Below, piece by piece: positions 37,150 through 47,167 of a stretch of DNA of 64,000 nucleotides (position 1 is its first letter; the number at the start of each line of letters is the position of its first letter). The stretch comes from Vicinamibacterales bacterium (lineage in GTDB: Bacteria > Acidobacteriota > Vicinamibacteria > Vicinamibacterales > JAMQPK01), in NCBI GenBank assembly GCA_023717525.1, contig JAMQPK010000099.1, positions 1 through 64,000 on the forward strand. The letters are read 5' to 3'. A program made the translations under genes and the position numbers. The notes beneath the pieces were generated by a model that was not told the DNA's origin, did not search any database, and saw only the letters and a program-made list of their open reading frames with translations.

Positions 37150-38900
37150 AGCGCATCGCCTCGCGCTTCGCCTTGTTGCTCGCAGCAGCGGGAATCCTGC
37201 CGCTGGTCTTGTACGGTGCCGTGTCGATCTTCTCCCTGCGCGATGCGACACGGCGCTCGGTCATTTCCGGCAACGAAAATGTCGCCAGGCGCGTAGCGGA
37301 ACAGATCGGCCTCTACGTCCAGACCAACGTCGACATTCTGAAGTCCGTCGGCGGGAATCTTGAAGAGACGAACCTCGAGCGGTGGCAGCAGGATCGAATT
37401 CTGAAAACCGCAGTCCTCGACTTTCCAGAATTCCGCGAAATCACCTTGTACGACGCGGCGGGCGGCCAACTCGCTTCCAGCCGGGTCGGGAAATCGGGCG
37501 TTCGGTTCCCTCAGTCGGGAACGCCCTTCGGTTCGAACATCATCCTGTCGCCCATCGATATCGACAGCGACTTCCTGCCCCGGGCGGTCGTCGGTATCAA
37601 GCTGTCCCATGTTGGTCGAAGCTCCGGCTCTCTAGTCGGCGAGATCAGCCTCGAAGAAATGTGGCGGATGGTCGATCGCATCAAGGTAGGCGAGCAGGGG
37701 TACGCGCTCGTCGTCGCATCCGGGGGAGCGCTGATCGCCCATGGCAATCCCGACGAGAAGCCGCGAGTGGCGCGGGGCGACAACCTGAAGGATCAGCCGC
37801 TCGTTCAGCTTGTGCATGCAGAGCAGAACAAAGGGCCGGTGTCGCTCGAATTTGCAAGCGATCGCGGAATTCAGATGCTGGGCGTCGCCGCGCCGCTCGA
37901 GCCGCTCGGCTGGACGGTGATGGTCGAACAGCCGCGCAGCGAGGCCTACGCGGTCGCCGATCGCCTGACGCGACAGCTCGTGATGATCATCGGTCTGGCA
38001 CTGCTCGTCACCGTCACCGTCGGCTACTTCTTCGGCCGATCGTTCATCCGGCCGATTTTCGAGCTCATGCGCGGAACCGCGGCCGTCGGCGGAGGCCGCC
38101 TGACCGAGCGCGTCAAGATCACGTCGAAGGACGAGTTCAAACAGCTGGGCGACGCGTTCAACAGCATGGCCGACAAGCTCGTCGAGCTGACAGAGGACGT
38201 TCGAAAGAAAGAACGACAAGCCATGTTCGGCCGCATGGCCGCCGGCCTCGTCCACGATCTCTCACATCCGGTGCAGAACATCGGCAACAGCTGCAAGCTG
38301 ATCGTCCGCGTGTTCGACGATCCGGAGTATCGCCAGACGTTCACCCGCACGATCGATCGCGAGATCGACACACTGAAACGCGTGCTCGACGACCTGCGCA
38401 ATGTCGCACGGCCGGCGCCAGTCGAACGCTTCCCCCTCGACATGAACCGGGCCGTGGCCGACATCGTCGAGTCGATGCGCGGCTACGCCGACGAATCGGG
38501 CATCGGCCTCGAGTCGAAATTCTCGAGCGAGCCGGTGATTGTCGAAGGCGATGCGTTTGCGCTCGGCCGCGTCTACCGCAACCTCATTACGAACGCGATT
38601 CAGGCCACACAGGCCGGCGGACGCGTGACCGTGGCGACCGCACGCGCCGGCGCCATGGTGGAAGTGAGCGTCTCGGACACCGGCTCCGGCATTCCGCAGG
38701 AACGCCTGGCTGCCATCTTTGACGACTTCGTCACGACAAAGAAACGCGGCCTGGGTCTTGGCCTTGCGATCACCAAACGCATTGTCGAACAACTCGACGG
38801 CACGATCGCCGTCTCGAGCGAAATGGGCAAGGGCACGACGTTCACGATGCGATTCCCCGTCGCGGCACGGCCGATGGCCGTCGTGGCCGCGGCAGGCTAG
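37145..38900 (+). CDS. Membrane sensor histidine kinase (extracellular sensor, HAMP, HisKA, HATPase)
   Basis: Two TM segments; LVHDLSHPVQNIGNSCK H-box; VYRNLITNAIQATQ; DTGSGIP; TTKKRGLGLGLAI. Probable TTG start overlapping the previous gene. Confidence 0.88.
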
Positions 38901-38909
38901 AGAGGCACC

Positions 38910-39155
38910 ATGCTCTTCAAGACACTCGTCAAGACGGAAGATCTCGAGATGGAGGGGCGGGACTACCCGGTCTGCTACTTCGAAGGCACCACAGCCCGAG
39001 GCGCCAAGCGCTACAGCGCCGAGCTGGCGCTCGGACCAGGCGATCGAATCATTCTTGACGCGGCAACGCTGAGCGATCTGGAACTGCGAGTCGCGCGACT
39101 GATGCCCGCGACGCTCCAGAGCCGGATGCTGGCGGCGAAGTCACCAGCGGCGTAG
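38910..39155 (+). CDS. Small hypothetical protein
   Basis: 81-aa ORF 10 nt after the kinase stop. Confidence 0.6.
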   Translation: MLFKTLVKTEDLEMEGRDYPVCYFEGTTARGAKRYSAELALGPGDRIILDAATLSDLELRVARLMPATLQSRMLAAKSPAA

Positions 39156-39163
39156 GCCGATTC

Positions 39164-39189
39164 GCGGCGCTCCCCGCAAGGAGCGCCGC
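39164..39189. terminator. Probable bidirectional terminator hairpin
   Basis: GCGGCGCTCC-CCGCAA-GGAGCGCCGC, 10-bp perfect stem between convergent genes. Confidence 0.55.
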
Positions 39190-39210
39190 CCGAAGGCTCA
39201 ACCGCGCAAA

Positions 39211-39510
39211 CTACTTGCGCGGCAGGACGGCGTCCTTCAGCTGCTTGGCGATCCTTGCCTTCACGACGGTCTTCGCCGGAATCTTGATCGCTTCGCCAGT
39301 CGCCGGGTTGCGTCCCATCCGGGCCTTGCGATGCTGTTTCACCAGCTTCACCATCCCGGGCAGCACGAATTCACCCGACCTCTTCAATTCCTTCTCGGCC
39401 AGCGTCGTCAGCTCGTCAAAGAATTCACGAGCCTGGGTCCGCTTCACTTCGAACCGTTCTGCGAAGTGCGAGAAGAGTTCCGACTTGCCCATCCTGCGGG
39501 CGTCCGCCAT
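39211..39510 (-). CDS. HU-family DNA-binding protein
   Basis: KRTQAREFFDELTTLAEKELKRSGEFVLPGMVKLVKQHRKARMGRNPATGEAIKIPAKTVVKAR. Confidence 0.92.
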   Translation of the reverse strand: MADARRMGKSELFSHFAERFEVKRTQAREFFDELTTLAEKELKRSGEFVLPGMVKLVKQHRKARMGRNPATGEAIKIPAKTVVKARIAKQLKDAVLPRK

Positions 39511-39690
39511 CGGCGTCCCCCTAACGTAGCGCGCGTGGTAAGGCCGCAGACGCCTGTGCGCGCAGCGGCGTATGCGGATGACGAGACTTTCGAAAAAAAC
39601 GCCGTACTCTAGCGCGCGCCCTCTGCGGTGTCAATCGAGAAGGGGCCAGAAACAGCCATTTTCCGGCCGTAGATGCTAGAATTTTTCAAC

Positions 39691-40038
39691 ATGTCAAGCA
39701 CGACGATCGAGACGTTTCCCAACCCGCAACCCGCCCGCGATTACGAGATCGCCATCAGTTGTCCCGAGTTCACGTCGGTGTGCCCGAAAACCGGGATGCC
39801 CGACTTCGGTGAGATTCGCATCACCTACGTTCCCGACCAGTTGTGCGTCGAGCTGAAGGCGCTGAAGTACTACCTGGTCGAGTTTCGGAACAAAGGCATC
39901 TACTACGAGAACGTCACCAACCAGATCCTAGACGATCTTGTGGCCGCGTGCCGACCAAGACGCATGACGGTTGTCGGTGATTTCTCTGTCCGGGGCGGCA
40001 TCAAGACCGAGGTCACCGTCCGTTACGAGAAGCCGTAA
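39691..40038 (+). CDS. queF: NADPH-dependent 7-cyano-7-deazaguanine reductase
   Basis: SCPEFTSVCPKTGMPDFGEIRITYVPDQLCVELKALKYYLVEFRNKGIYYENVTNQI. Confidence 0.95.
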   Translation: MSSTTIETFPNPQPARDYEIAISCPEFTSVCPKTGMPDFGEIRITYVPDQLCVELKALKYYLVEFRNKGIYYENVTNQILDDLVAACRPRRMTVVGDFSVRGGIKTEVTVRYEKP

Positions 40039-40052
40039 CTGGAACGTCCACC

Positions 40053-40322
40053 GTGCAAGATAAGGACCCGATTCCTCTCCCGATCGACGGCATCCTGGAT
40101 CTGCATGCGTTCCAGCCGGCCGACATCCCCTCGGTGGTTGACGAATACGTCTCTGCGGCCCACGCTGCAGGCATCAGACAGTTGCGCCTCATCCACGGGC
40201 GGGGACACGGCGTGCAGCGCGGCATCGTTCAGCAGCTCCTCGACAACCACCCTCTCGTCGCCGAGTTCTTCGACGATGCCGACTCCCACCTCGGCGCGAC
40301 GATTGCTCTCTTGATTCCCTGA
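40053..40322 (+). CDS. Smr domain protein
   Basis: LDLHAFQPADIPSVVDEYVSAAHAAGIRQLRLIHGRGHGVQRGIV. Confidence 0.88.
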   Translation: MQDKDPIPLPIDGILDLHAFQPADIPSVVDEYVSAAHAAGIRQLRLIHGRGHGVQRGIVQQLLDNHPLVAEFFDDADSHLGATIALLIP

Positions 40323-40345
40323 GCGCGGCCAGGCGCTCGGTTTTC
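40321..40345 (+). terminator. Possible terminator after smr
   Basis: GAGCGC-GGCCAG-GCGCTC stem followed by GGTTTTC. Confidence 0.4.
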
Positions 40346-40376
40346 AGGGGCAACCTTCAAAAGAGCGAGGCGGCTA

Positions 40377-42800
40377 TTGCAGAACCTGCGACCGCCGTTT
40401 GCGGCGGGCGATGCAGTTATTGCACGTGGCGAGCGCTGGGTCGTCGAAGAGACGACGGCATTCGAGGACTGCGTGCTGCTGCAGCTTGCGGCACCGGCTA
40501 GTGGTGCCGGCCACGGCAGGCGGGCGTGCCTTCTGCATCCATTCGACCGGCCCGTCGCCGCGACGCCCGAACGCAGGACTCGCGTCGTCACACGCACACG
40601 CTGGATGAATAATCTGCAGTTTCATCTCGCTGACCTTCGCGGGCATGGCCAGCTGCGATCGGCCCGCTCGGCCGCAATCGACATTCTTCCGTTTCAGCTC
40701 GAGCCGGCGCTCGCAGTCGTCCGCGGACGTGCGGCGCGGGTGCTGTTGGCCGACGAGGTCGGACTGGGAAAGACCATTCAGGCCGGGCTCGTGCTCGCCG
40801 AACTACGGCAGCGAGGGTGGTGCGAGCACGCGCTCGTTCTCAGCCCGGCGGGTTTGTGCCGGCAGTGGGCCGAGGAACTCGGCCGGCGGTTCGGCATCGC
40901 CACATCAGTACTCGATACAAACTCGCTCCGGGGTCTCTCGGCTGCACTGCCATTCGGCGTCAACCCCTGGTCTGTGGAACGGGTTGTCATCGCCTCAACC
41001 GACTTCATCAAGCAACCCGAGGTTCTACATGCCGCCGCATCGATTTTGTGGGACATCCTGATCGTCGACGAAGCCCATCAGGCCGCAACGGCGCCTCAAC
41101 GAGCCGCAGCAGTGAATCTGGTTGCGCGACGATCACGACATCTGCTGCTCATCACCGCCACCCCGCACGCCGGCGACGAAGCCGCGTATCGATCGCTTTG
41201 CGCAATAGGTCGGATCGGCGGCGACGATCCGCTGCTGCTCTTCCGCCGCACGAGGAACACGGTCGGTTTCAAAGGAACGCGCAAAGTTCGCCTGCTGGCG
41301 ATTCGCCCCGGACCGGAGGAGCGCGAGATGCACCATCTGCTCGCCCGCTATGTGCAACGCCTCTGGCAAATAGGCGACAGGGAAGACGCAAGCAGCGTAC
41401 GACTCGTTGCCATGGTCTTGAGCAAGCGAGCACTGTCAAGCGCATCCTCGCTGGCTTCGTCAATCGAACGGCGTCTGGGCTGCCTGACCGATCGCGTTTC
41501 GGAGCCCGTTCAGACCGGTCTGCCGATCGGTGCATCCGAGGACGACGACCGAGCGGACGCCGAGCCGGGCTTCGGTATTCCTGCCTTTGAGCGCATTGAT
41601 GAGGAAAGGGCATCACTGCGGGCCATCCTCGCCGCCGCTTACCGCGTTCGCGAGGAAACGAAAGTGCAGGCGCTCGTCCGGCTGCTCCGCCGTGCAGCTG
41701 AGCCTGCTGTCGTTTTCACCGAGTATCGCGACACGCTCGCGTTGCTGGCAAGCTCTCTGGCGCCGTTCCGACGGCTGGTGTTGCTGCACGGAGGCTTGTC
41801 CGCAGACGAACGGCGGATTGGCGTCCAGGCCTTCAACAGTGGATCGGCCGATCTGCTACTGGCCACCGATGCCGGCTCTGAGGGTTTGAACCTGCAGCCG
41901 CGCTGCCGGCTCGTCGTCAACCTCGAGTTGCCCTGGAATCCGATTCGTCTCGAGCAACGCATTGGCAGGGTCGATCGGCTCGGCCAGTCGAGGACGGTTC
42001 ACGCGGTCAATCTGTTCGCTGAAGGTACGGCCGAGGCCACCGTGCTCGCGAGCCTCCTCAAGCGGCTCGACAAGATACGGGCAAGCGAGATCGACATTGC
42101 CGGGTGCGTCATTGGCGGCCGCGAGCCGAGCTTTTCTCCGTCCATGACTGCGGATACGGCCGCCACGATCATCGACCTCCAGAAAGAGTCGGACCGAGAG
42201 GCAGAACGATTGCGTGACCTCAAACGCCGGCCGGCCTCGCCTCCGTGGCATGGCGACTACACTCGACTTCCTGTCTGCGTCCTCAGATCTCGAGACCGCC
42301 GGTTCTCCAAATCACCAGAAGCCCTTTGGTTCTATCGAACGCGAATCGTCAACGGATGCGGCCGGCTCGTTGAGGATGTCCTCGTGCCGGTGCGATCTCC
42401 CCTTTCCGCGGCCGATGTGGCCGGCTGCTGCTGGGCCGACGTCAGGCGACGGAGCATTCGGGCCATCGCCGAGCGACTTCTCGAGCAGTATCAAGGAGCC
42501 GCATCGGCGGCGGCCCGACTGCATCTCGAACGGCGCGCCTCCGTGATTGCTGGCGAAAGCCGCGAGTGGATCGTTCGGGCGCGAACGCGCGAACAGCAAC
42601 TCTCGCAGACCCTTCAGACCACCAGCCCACTCTTTCAGGCCGGCTTGTTTGACGGACGAACGCTCAGGCAGCGGGAAGAGGGCCGCGCAGAACACCATCG
42701 GCTGATGGCCGAGACGGCGTCTCGCGCTGGGCATCTCGGACTGGAGGGCCTGACGACCGCCCAGGAACCCGAGCTGGCGCTCCTTCTTCTGCGATGCTGA
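40377..42800 (+). CDS. SNF2-type superfamily 2 helicase
   Basis: LLADEVGLGKTIQAGL, DEAH, TATPHAGDE, GLNLQPRCRLVVNLELPWNPIRLEQRIGRVDRLGQ; TTG start. Confidence 0.92.
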   Translation: MQNLRPPFAAGDAVIARGERWVVEETTAFEDCVLLQLAAPASGAGHGRRACLLHPFDRPVAATPERRTRVVTRTRWMNNLQFHLADLRGHGQLRSARSAAIDILPFQLEPALAVVRGRAARVLLADEVGLGKTIQAGLVLAELRQRGWCEHALVLSPAGLCRQWAEELGRRFGIATSVLDTNSLRGLSAALPFGVNPWSVERVVIASTDFIKQPEVLHAAASILWDILIVDEAHQAATAPQRAAAVNLVARRSRHLLLITATPHAGDEAAYRSLCAIGRIGGDDPLLLFRRTRNTVGFKGTRKVRLLAIRPGPEEREMHHLLARYVQRLWQIGDREDASSVRLVAMVLSKRALSSASSLASSIERRLGCLTDRVSEPVQTGLPIGASEDDDRADAEPGFGIPAFERIDEERASLRAILAAAYRVREETKVQALVRLLRRAAEPAVVFTEYRDTLALLASSLAPFRRLVLLHGGLSADERRIGVQAFNSGSADLLLATDAGSEGLNLQPRCRLVVNLELPWNPIRLEQRIGRVDRLGQSRTVHAVNLFAEGTAEATVLASLLKRLDKIRASEIDIAGCVIGGREPSFSPSMTADTAATIIDLQKESDREAERLRDLKRRPASPPWHGDYTRLPVCVLRSRDRRFSKSPEALWFYRTRIVNGCGRLVEDVLVPVRSPLSAADVAGCCWADVRRRSIRAIAERLLEQYQGAASAAARLHLERRASVIAGESREWIVRARTREQQLSQTLQTTSPLFQAGLFDGRTLRQREEGRAEHHRLMAETASRAGHLGLEGLTTAQEPELALLLLRC

Positions 42801-45800
42801 ACGGCCTTAGCGGTTCTCTGCTCTCTCACTACTTCGCCGAGTGCCGGCTTGCCGGCGAGTTTTCGGGTGCGCTGGGCGAAGAGACTGTCGCACCCGCCTT
42901 CCATCGATTCGGTCGCTGGTGGCAGCAGGCGTCGCAATTAGGGCCGGCGTCGAGTCTTCGGGCGATCACAGACCAGGCTGCGCTGCCACTCGTCGAAGCA
43001 CTTGGCTTCCGCGTAGCGAGCGGACGCGTCCTCATTCATCGGAATGCCCGCGTTCCTTTGCTCGTAGGCGTGTGGACCGACTCGCTCGATGCGCTCTGGA
43101 GAAACGCGGTGCGCGCAGGGCTCGCAGCATCGACGCCGTGGTGTCTGTGCTGCAACGGGCGCGAGCTCAGGCTGGTTGACGCCGAACGCACATACTCGCG
43201 CGCGTATCTTCAATTCGATCTGGAACGGCTCGCTGGCGACCTGCACGCGTTTTCAGTGTTCTGGGGTGTCATGCGTGCGGATGCGTTTGACGCGCGAGGG
43301 AACGACACTCCGCTGATCACGCGCATCGTTCGGCAATCGGCACGGCACGGCACGGCCGTTGGCCGATCGCTGCGGTCGGGTGTCCTCGATGCTGTGGCTG
43401 CGCTGCTGACGGGCCTGCTCGGCCCACGCGGCGGGAACAGACGGTTGAAGGGCGGCGAGCTCGACGCAGGACTCGACGAGTCGCTCACCCTCGTGTACCG
43501 GATGTTGTTTCTGATGTTCGCGGAGGCTCGAGGACTGGTACCGAATTGGCATCCAATCTATCGCGACCACTACACGATCGAGGCGCTTCGCGACGCCGCA
43601 GATCGCCCGGGCCCCGCAAGCGGCCTCTGGCCAGCGCTACAGGCGATTTCGCGTTTGGCGCATCGCGGATGCCGGGCAGGAACGCTGTGGGTTCCGGCCT
43701 TCAACGGTCGCCTGTTTTCGCCGGCCCGTTCACCCATGGCCGAATCTTCAGTCTTGCCCGATGATGTTGTGCGGAGCGCCCTCGTTTCGCTATCAAGAAC
43801 GCCAGCGAGCCAGGGGCGGATCGACTACCGCGACCTCGGCGTTGAGCAGCTCGGCGCCGTCTACGAAAGCGTGCTGGAGTACCGTCCAGCCTTCACAGAA
43901 CCCGGAAAAACCGGAAACCGGGTTCTGCTACGGCGGGGCGGCGATCAGCGCAAGACGACCGGATCGTTTTACACGCCGCAATCGATCACCGACTACCTGG
44001 TTCGCCGGACGCTTCACCCGCTTGTGGACAGCGCGACATCGGCGGAGATTCTGCAGCTTCGTGTCGTCGATCCTTCGATGGGAAGCGCCGCGTTTCTCGT
44101 TGCCGCTTGTCGGTATCTCGCTCGAGCGTACGAACGTGCCTTGCTGCGCGAGGGCGCATTGCACGAAGGTGAGCTCACAGACGGCGATCGCGCCGGGTTC
44201 AGGCGAGCCATCGCCCAGGGCTGCCTGTTCGGCGTCGACCTGAATCCCACGGCCGTACAGCTGGCGCGTCTGTCGCTCTGGCTGGCCACTCTGGCAGCTG
44301 GCAAGCCATTAAGCTTCCTCGATCATCATCTGGTGTGTGGAGATAGCCTCCTTGGCGCATCGCCCGTCGATCTTGCCCGTCAGGCGCCTCCCCGCGCCGG
44401 CCGTAAGGCCTCATCGAGAAATATCGAGACGCCGCTGTTCCTGGAGACCGACTTCGAGGGATCTGTCGCCGCAGCCGTGACGGAGCGCCGATGGATTGCG
44501 GATACGCGAGACGATACCGTCGCCGTCGTCTGGGAGAAGGAGAGACGCCTCGAGCGGATCCACGGTGTGGACCGTTGGAAAACGATAGCGGATCTCTGGT
44601 GTGCTTGCTGGATGTGGCCGCGCGACACGAAGTCCCCGGGTGGTGCCGTTTTTTCGTCGCTGTGCGAGCAGCTGCAGTCCGGGCGGGCTGTCCTGCCAAC
44701 GCACGTTACGGAGCCATTTCTGGAGACATCGCGCTCGATAGCCGAGAGCAGGCGATTTCTACACTGGCCGATCGAGTTTCCCGAGATCTTTTTCGACGGC
44801 GCTGGCCGGCCGCTCGAGAATCCCGGGTTCGACGCCGTGCTCGGGAACCCTCCGTGGAACATGCTGCGTGGGGACAGCCCCGAGAAAACCTTTATCCGGG
44901 GCTCCGGCGTCTACCGGCACCAGAGCGGTGGCCACCTCAACCGGTACCAGTTGTTTGTCGAGCGTGCGCTCGCGCTGATGAAGCAGGGCGGACGCATGGG
45001 TCTGGTGCTGCCGTCAGGTTTTGCGACCGATCACACCTCGTCTGGGCTCAGACGGCGCGTGATCGATCACTGCGATATCGACAGCCTCACCGGCTTTGAT
45101 AACCGGCGCGCGATTTTTCCGATTCACCGAAGCGTCCGCTTCATCTTGTTCACCGCGACAGCCGGCCGGCCTACGGCCTCCATCAAGTGTCGGTTCGGAA
45201 TCGACGATCCGGCCGTCCTGGACACCATCCCGGATCAAGGAGATCGCGCGGCCGACCCGATGTACACGATTTCTCTGACGCCCGATCTCATCGGCCGTCT
45301 CACCGGCGAGCAACGAGCGATCCCAGAGTTGCGGGCCCCGCGCGACCTCTCGATCGTGGAACGCATCGTCCATCGATTCCCCAGACTTTCGAGCGCCGAC
45401 GGCTGGAACGTGCGATTCGGGCGCGAGCTGAACGCCACCGACGACAAGGCACATTTTTCGTCGGCCAAGCATCATGGAATGCCCGTGCTCGAAGGAAAAC
45501 ACATTGAATGCTTCGCCGCGAGAGTCGATCGCAGCACCCACACCATCTCCGAACGGCAGGCCGCCCGCCTGATCGACCCGGCGCGATCGTTCGGGCGCGC
45601 GCGGCTCGCCTATCGGGATGTGGCGAGCTCGACGAACAGAATGTCCCTTATCGCGGCGATTCTTCCTGCGGGCGTCGTGACGACTCATACGCTGTTCTGC
45701 CTGAAGACATTTCTCGGAGCACGCGAGCAGGAGTACCTATGCGGGATGCTGAATAGTTTCGTGGCGAACTACCTCGTCCGACAGGTCATGACGACACATC

Positions 45801-46072
45801 TTGGATCGACGACGGTCGAAAACCTTCGCGTGCCGATGGTCTCGCAGACGTCCGCGGAGTTTCAGAGGATCTCGTCGCTGGCAGGCGCGCTGGGACGACG
45901 GTACTCGCCGGAGGATGCGGCGCGGCTTCAAGCAGCCGCCGCGCAGGCGTATCAACTAACGGAAGAAGAGTTCGGGCACGTGCTGTCGTCGTTTCCGCTC
46001 GTACCCGAATCGGAGCGAACGGCGGCGCTGGAAGCCTTCAGCCGCTGGCCGGAAACCGCCGGGTCTGCTTGA
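42794..46072 (+). CDS. N6-adenine DNA methyltransferase, Eco57I-like / type IIG-like
   Basis: TGSFYTPQSITDYLVRRTL; VVDPSMGSAAFLVAACRYL; GVDLNPTAVQLARLSLWL; AVLGNPPWNML; overlaps helicase stop by 7 bp. Confidence 0.92.
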   Translation: MLNGLSGSLLSHYFAECRLAGEFSGALGEETVAPAFHRFGRWWQQASQLGPASSLRAITDQAALPLVEALGFRVASGRVLIHRNARVPLLVGVWTDSLDALWRNAVRAGLAASTPWCLCCNGRELRLVDAERTYSRAYLQFDLERLAGDLHAFSVFWGVMRADAFDARGNDTPLITRIVRQSARHGTAVGRSLRSGVLDAVAALLTGLLGPRGGNRRLKGGELDAGLDESLTLVYRMLFLMFAEARGLVPNWHPIYRDHYTIEALRDAADRPGPASGLWPALQAISRLAHRGCRAGTLWVPAFNGRLFSPARSPMAESSVLPDDVVRSALVSLSRTPASQGRIDYRDLGVEQLGAVYESVLEYRPAFTEPGKTGNRVLLRRGGDQRKTTGSFYTPQSITDYLVRRTLHPLVDSATSAEILQLRVVDPSMGSAAFLVAACRYLARAYERALLREGALHEGELTDGDRAGFRRAIAQGCLFGVDLNPTAVQLARLSLWLATLAAGKPLSFLDHHLVCGDSLLGASPVDLARQAPPRAGRKASSRNIETPLFLETDFEGSVAAAVTERRWIADTRDDTVAVVWEKERRLERIHGVDRWKTIADLWCACWMWPRDTKSPGGAVFSSLCEQLQSGRAVLPTHVTEPFLETSRSIAESRRFLHWPIEFPEIFFDGAGRPLENPGFDAVLGNPPWNMLRGDSPEKTFIRGSGVYRHQSGGHLNRYQLFVERALALMKQGGRMGLVLPSGFATDHTSSGLRRRVIDHCDIDSLTGFDNRRAIFPIHRSVRFILFTATAGRPTASIKCRFGIDDPAVLDTIPDQGDRAADPMYTISLTPDLIGRLTGEQRAIPELRAPRDLSIVERIVHRFPRLSSADGWNVRFGRELNATDDKAHFSSAKHHGMPVLEGKHIECFAARVDRSTHTISERQAARLIDPARSFGRARLAYRDVASSTNRMSLIAAILPAGVVTTHTLFCLKTFLGAREQEYLCGMLNSFVANYLVRQVMTTHLGSTTVENLRVPMVSQTSAEFQRISSLAGALGRRYSPEDAARLQAAAAQAYQLTEEEFGHVLSSFPLVPESERTAALEAFSRWPETAGSA

Positions 46073-46265
46073 GATACTTCTGCGCTTTCTCCAGCGCGGT
46101 CCGTTCGGCGTCTTCCCGTGTTCCACCCTCGGCGCGCGCGAAACGCGCGCCGGGGTCGACATTGTCGATCGTGCAGTACCAGCGATCGGCGATCCGATAG
46201 GTCACGAGGTTGACGGCCCAGCCGTCGATCGTGTCTTTGCGTTCAGAAAACTCTTCAGCTCTCAT
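46038..46265 (-). CDS. Hypothetical protein
   Basis: 75-aa ORF from MRAEEFSERKDTIDGWAVNLVTYRIADRWYCTIDNVDPG, convergent overlap with the methyltransferase gene. Confidence 0.6.
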   Translation of the reverse strand: MRAEEFSERKDTIDGWAVNLVTYRIADRWYCTIDNVDPGARFARAEGGTREDAERTALEKAQKYLKQTRRFPASG

Positions 46266-47110
46266 TATGGCTTCTCGACGGGCGCGCCCACCAGATTGCC
46301 CCATTCGGTCCACGATCCGTCATAGTTCTTCACGTTGTTGTAGCCAAGGAGGTACTTCAGCGCAAACCACGAATGGCTCGAGCGTTCGCCGATGCGGCAG
46401 TAGGCGATGATGGGTTTGTCGCCGGTGACACCGACGCCGTCGTATAACGCCTTGATCTCCGCCGGGCTCTTGAACGTGCCGTCGTCGTTGGCGAGTTTTG
46501 CCCACGGCATACTCTTCGCCCCTGGAATGTGCCCGCCGCGCTGGCAGGTTTCCGGGAGTCCGGGCGGCGCCAGAATTTCTCCGGTGAATTCCGCAGGGCT
46601 GCGCACGTCGACGAGCGAGGCTTTCCCGCCTTTCACCGATTCCTGTACTTCAGGCAGAAACGCACGCAGCGAATTGTCCGGGGCTTTCGCGCTGTAGGTC
46701 TTCTTCGCCGCCTTCGGCGCCTCAGTGCTGAGCTCTTTGCCTTCGGCCAGCCACTTCTTGCGTCCGCCGTCCATGATGCGCACGTCTTGATGGCCGTAGA
46801 GCTTCAACTGCCAGAATGCCCAGGCAGCGAACCAGTTGTTGTTGTCGCCGTACAAAATGATGGTGGCGGCGTTGTCGATGCCGGACGCGCCGAGCAGCTC
46901 CTCGAGCTTGTTCTTCGGAACGACGTCGCGCACAAGCGTGTCGCACAGCTGCGTCGTCCAGTTCCAGCCGGCGGCCCCTGGTACGTGCCCCTGGTCGTAC
47001 GCAGCGGTATCGACATCGACTTCCGCAATTCTGACTGAAGGGTCCGAGAGGTGCTGGGCGACCCAATCGGTGCTCACCAGAACGTCCGATCCCTGACCTT
47101 GAGCTGTCAT
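46265..47110 (-). CDS. Thiosulfate/mercaptopyruvate sulfurtransferase (rhodanese)
   Basis: VDTAAYDQGHVPGAAGWNW; VDVRSPAEFTGE; IAYCRIGERSSHSWFALKYLLGYNNVKNYDGSWTEWGN. Confidence 0.92.
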   Translation of the reverse strand: MTAQGQGSDVLVSTDWVAQHLSDPSVRIAEVDVDTAAYDQGHVPGAAGWNWTTQLCDTLVRDVVPKNKLEELLGASGIDNAATIILYGDNNNWFAAWAFWQLKLYGHQDVRIMDGGRKKWLAEGKELSTEAPKAAKKTYSAKAPDNSLRAFLPEVQESVKGGKASLVDVRSPAEFTGEILAPPGLPETCQRGGHIPGAKSMPWAKLANDDGTFKSPAEIKALYDGVGVTGDKPIIAYCRIGERSSHSWFALKYLLGYNNVKNYDGSWTEWGNLVGAPVEKP

Positions 47111-47167
47111 CTTTTCCCTCCTCAGTACTGAAATAGCCCTAGATGCTACCATGCTAGAATCGTCGAA

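Noticed and set aside
39590-39690. preQ1 riboswitch upstream of queF
   Set aside because: No recognisable preQ1-I or -II aptamer motif in the leader.
39691-46072. 7-deazaguanine DNA modification (dpd) system built from queF plus helicase
   Set aside because: No dpdA/TGT-like, queC, queD or queE gene nearby; queF is likely housekeeping.
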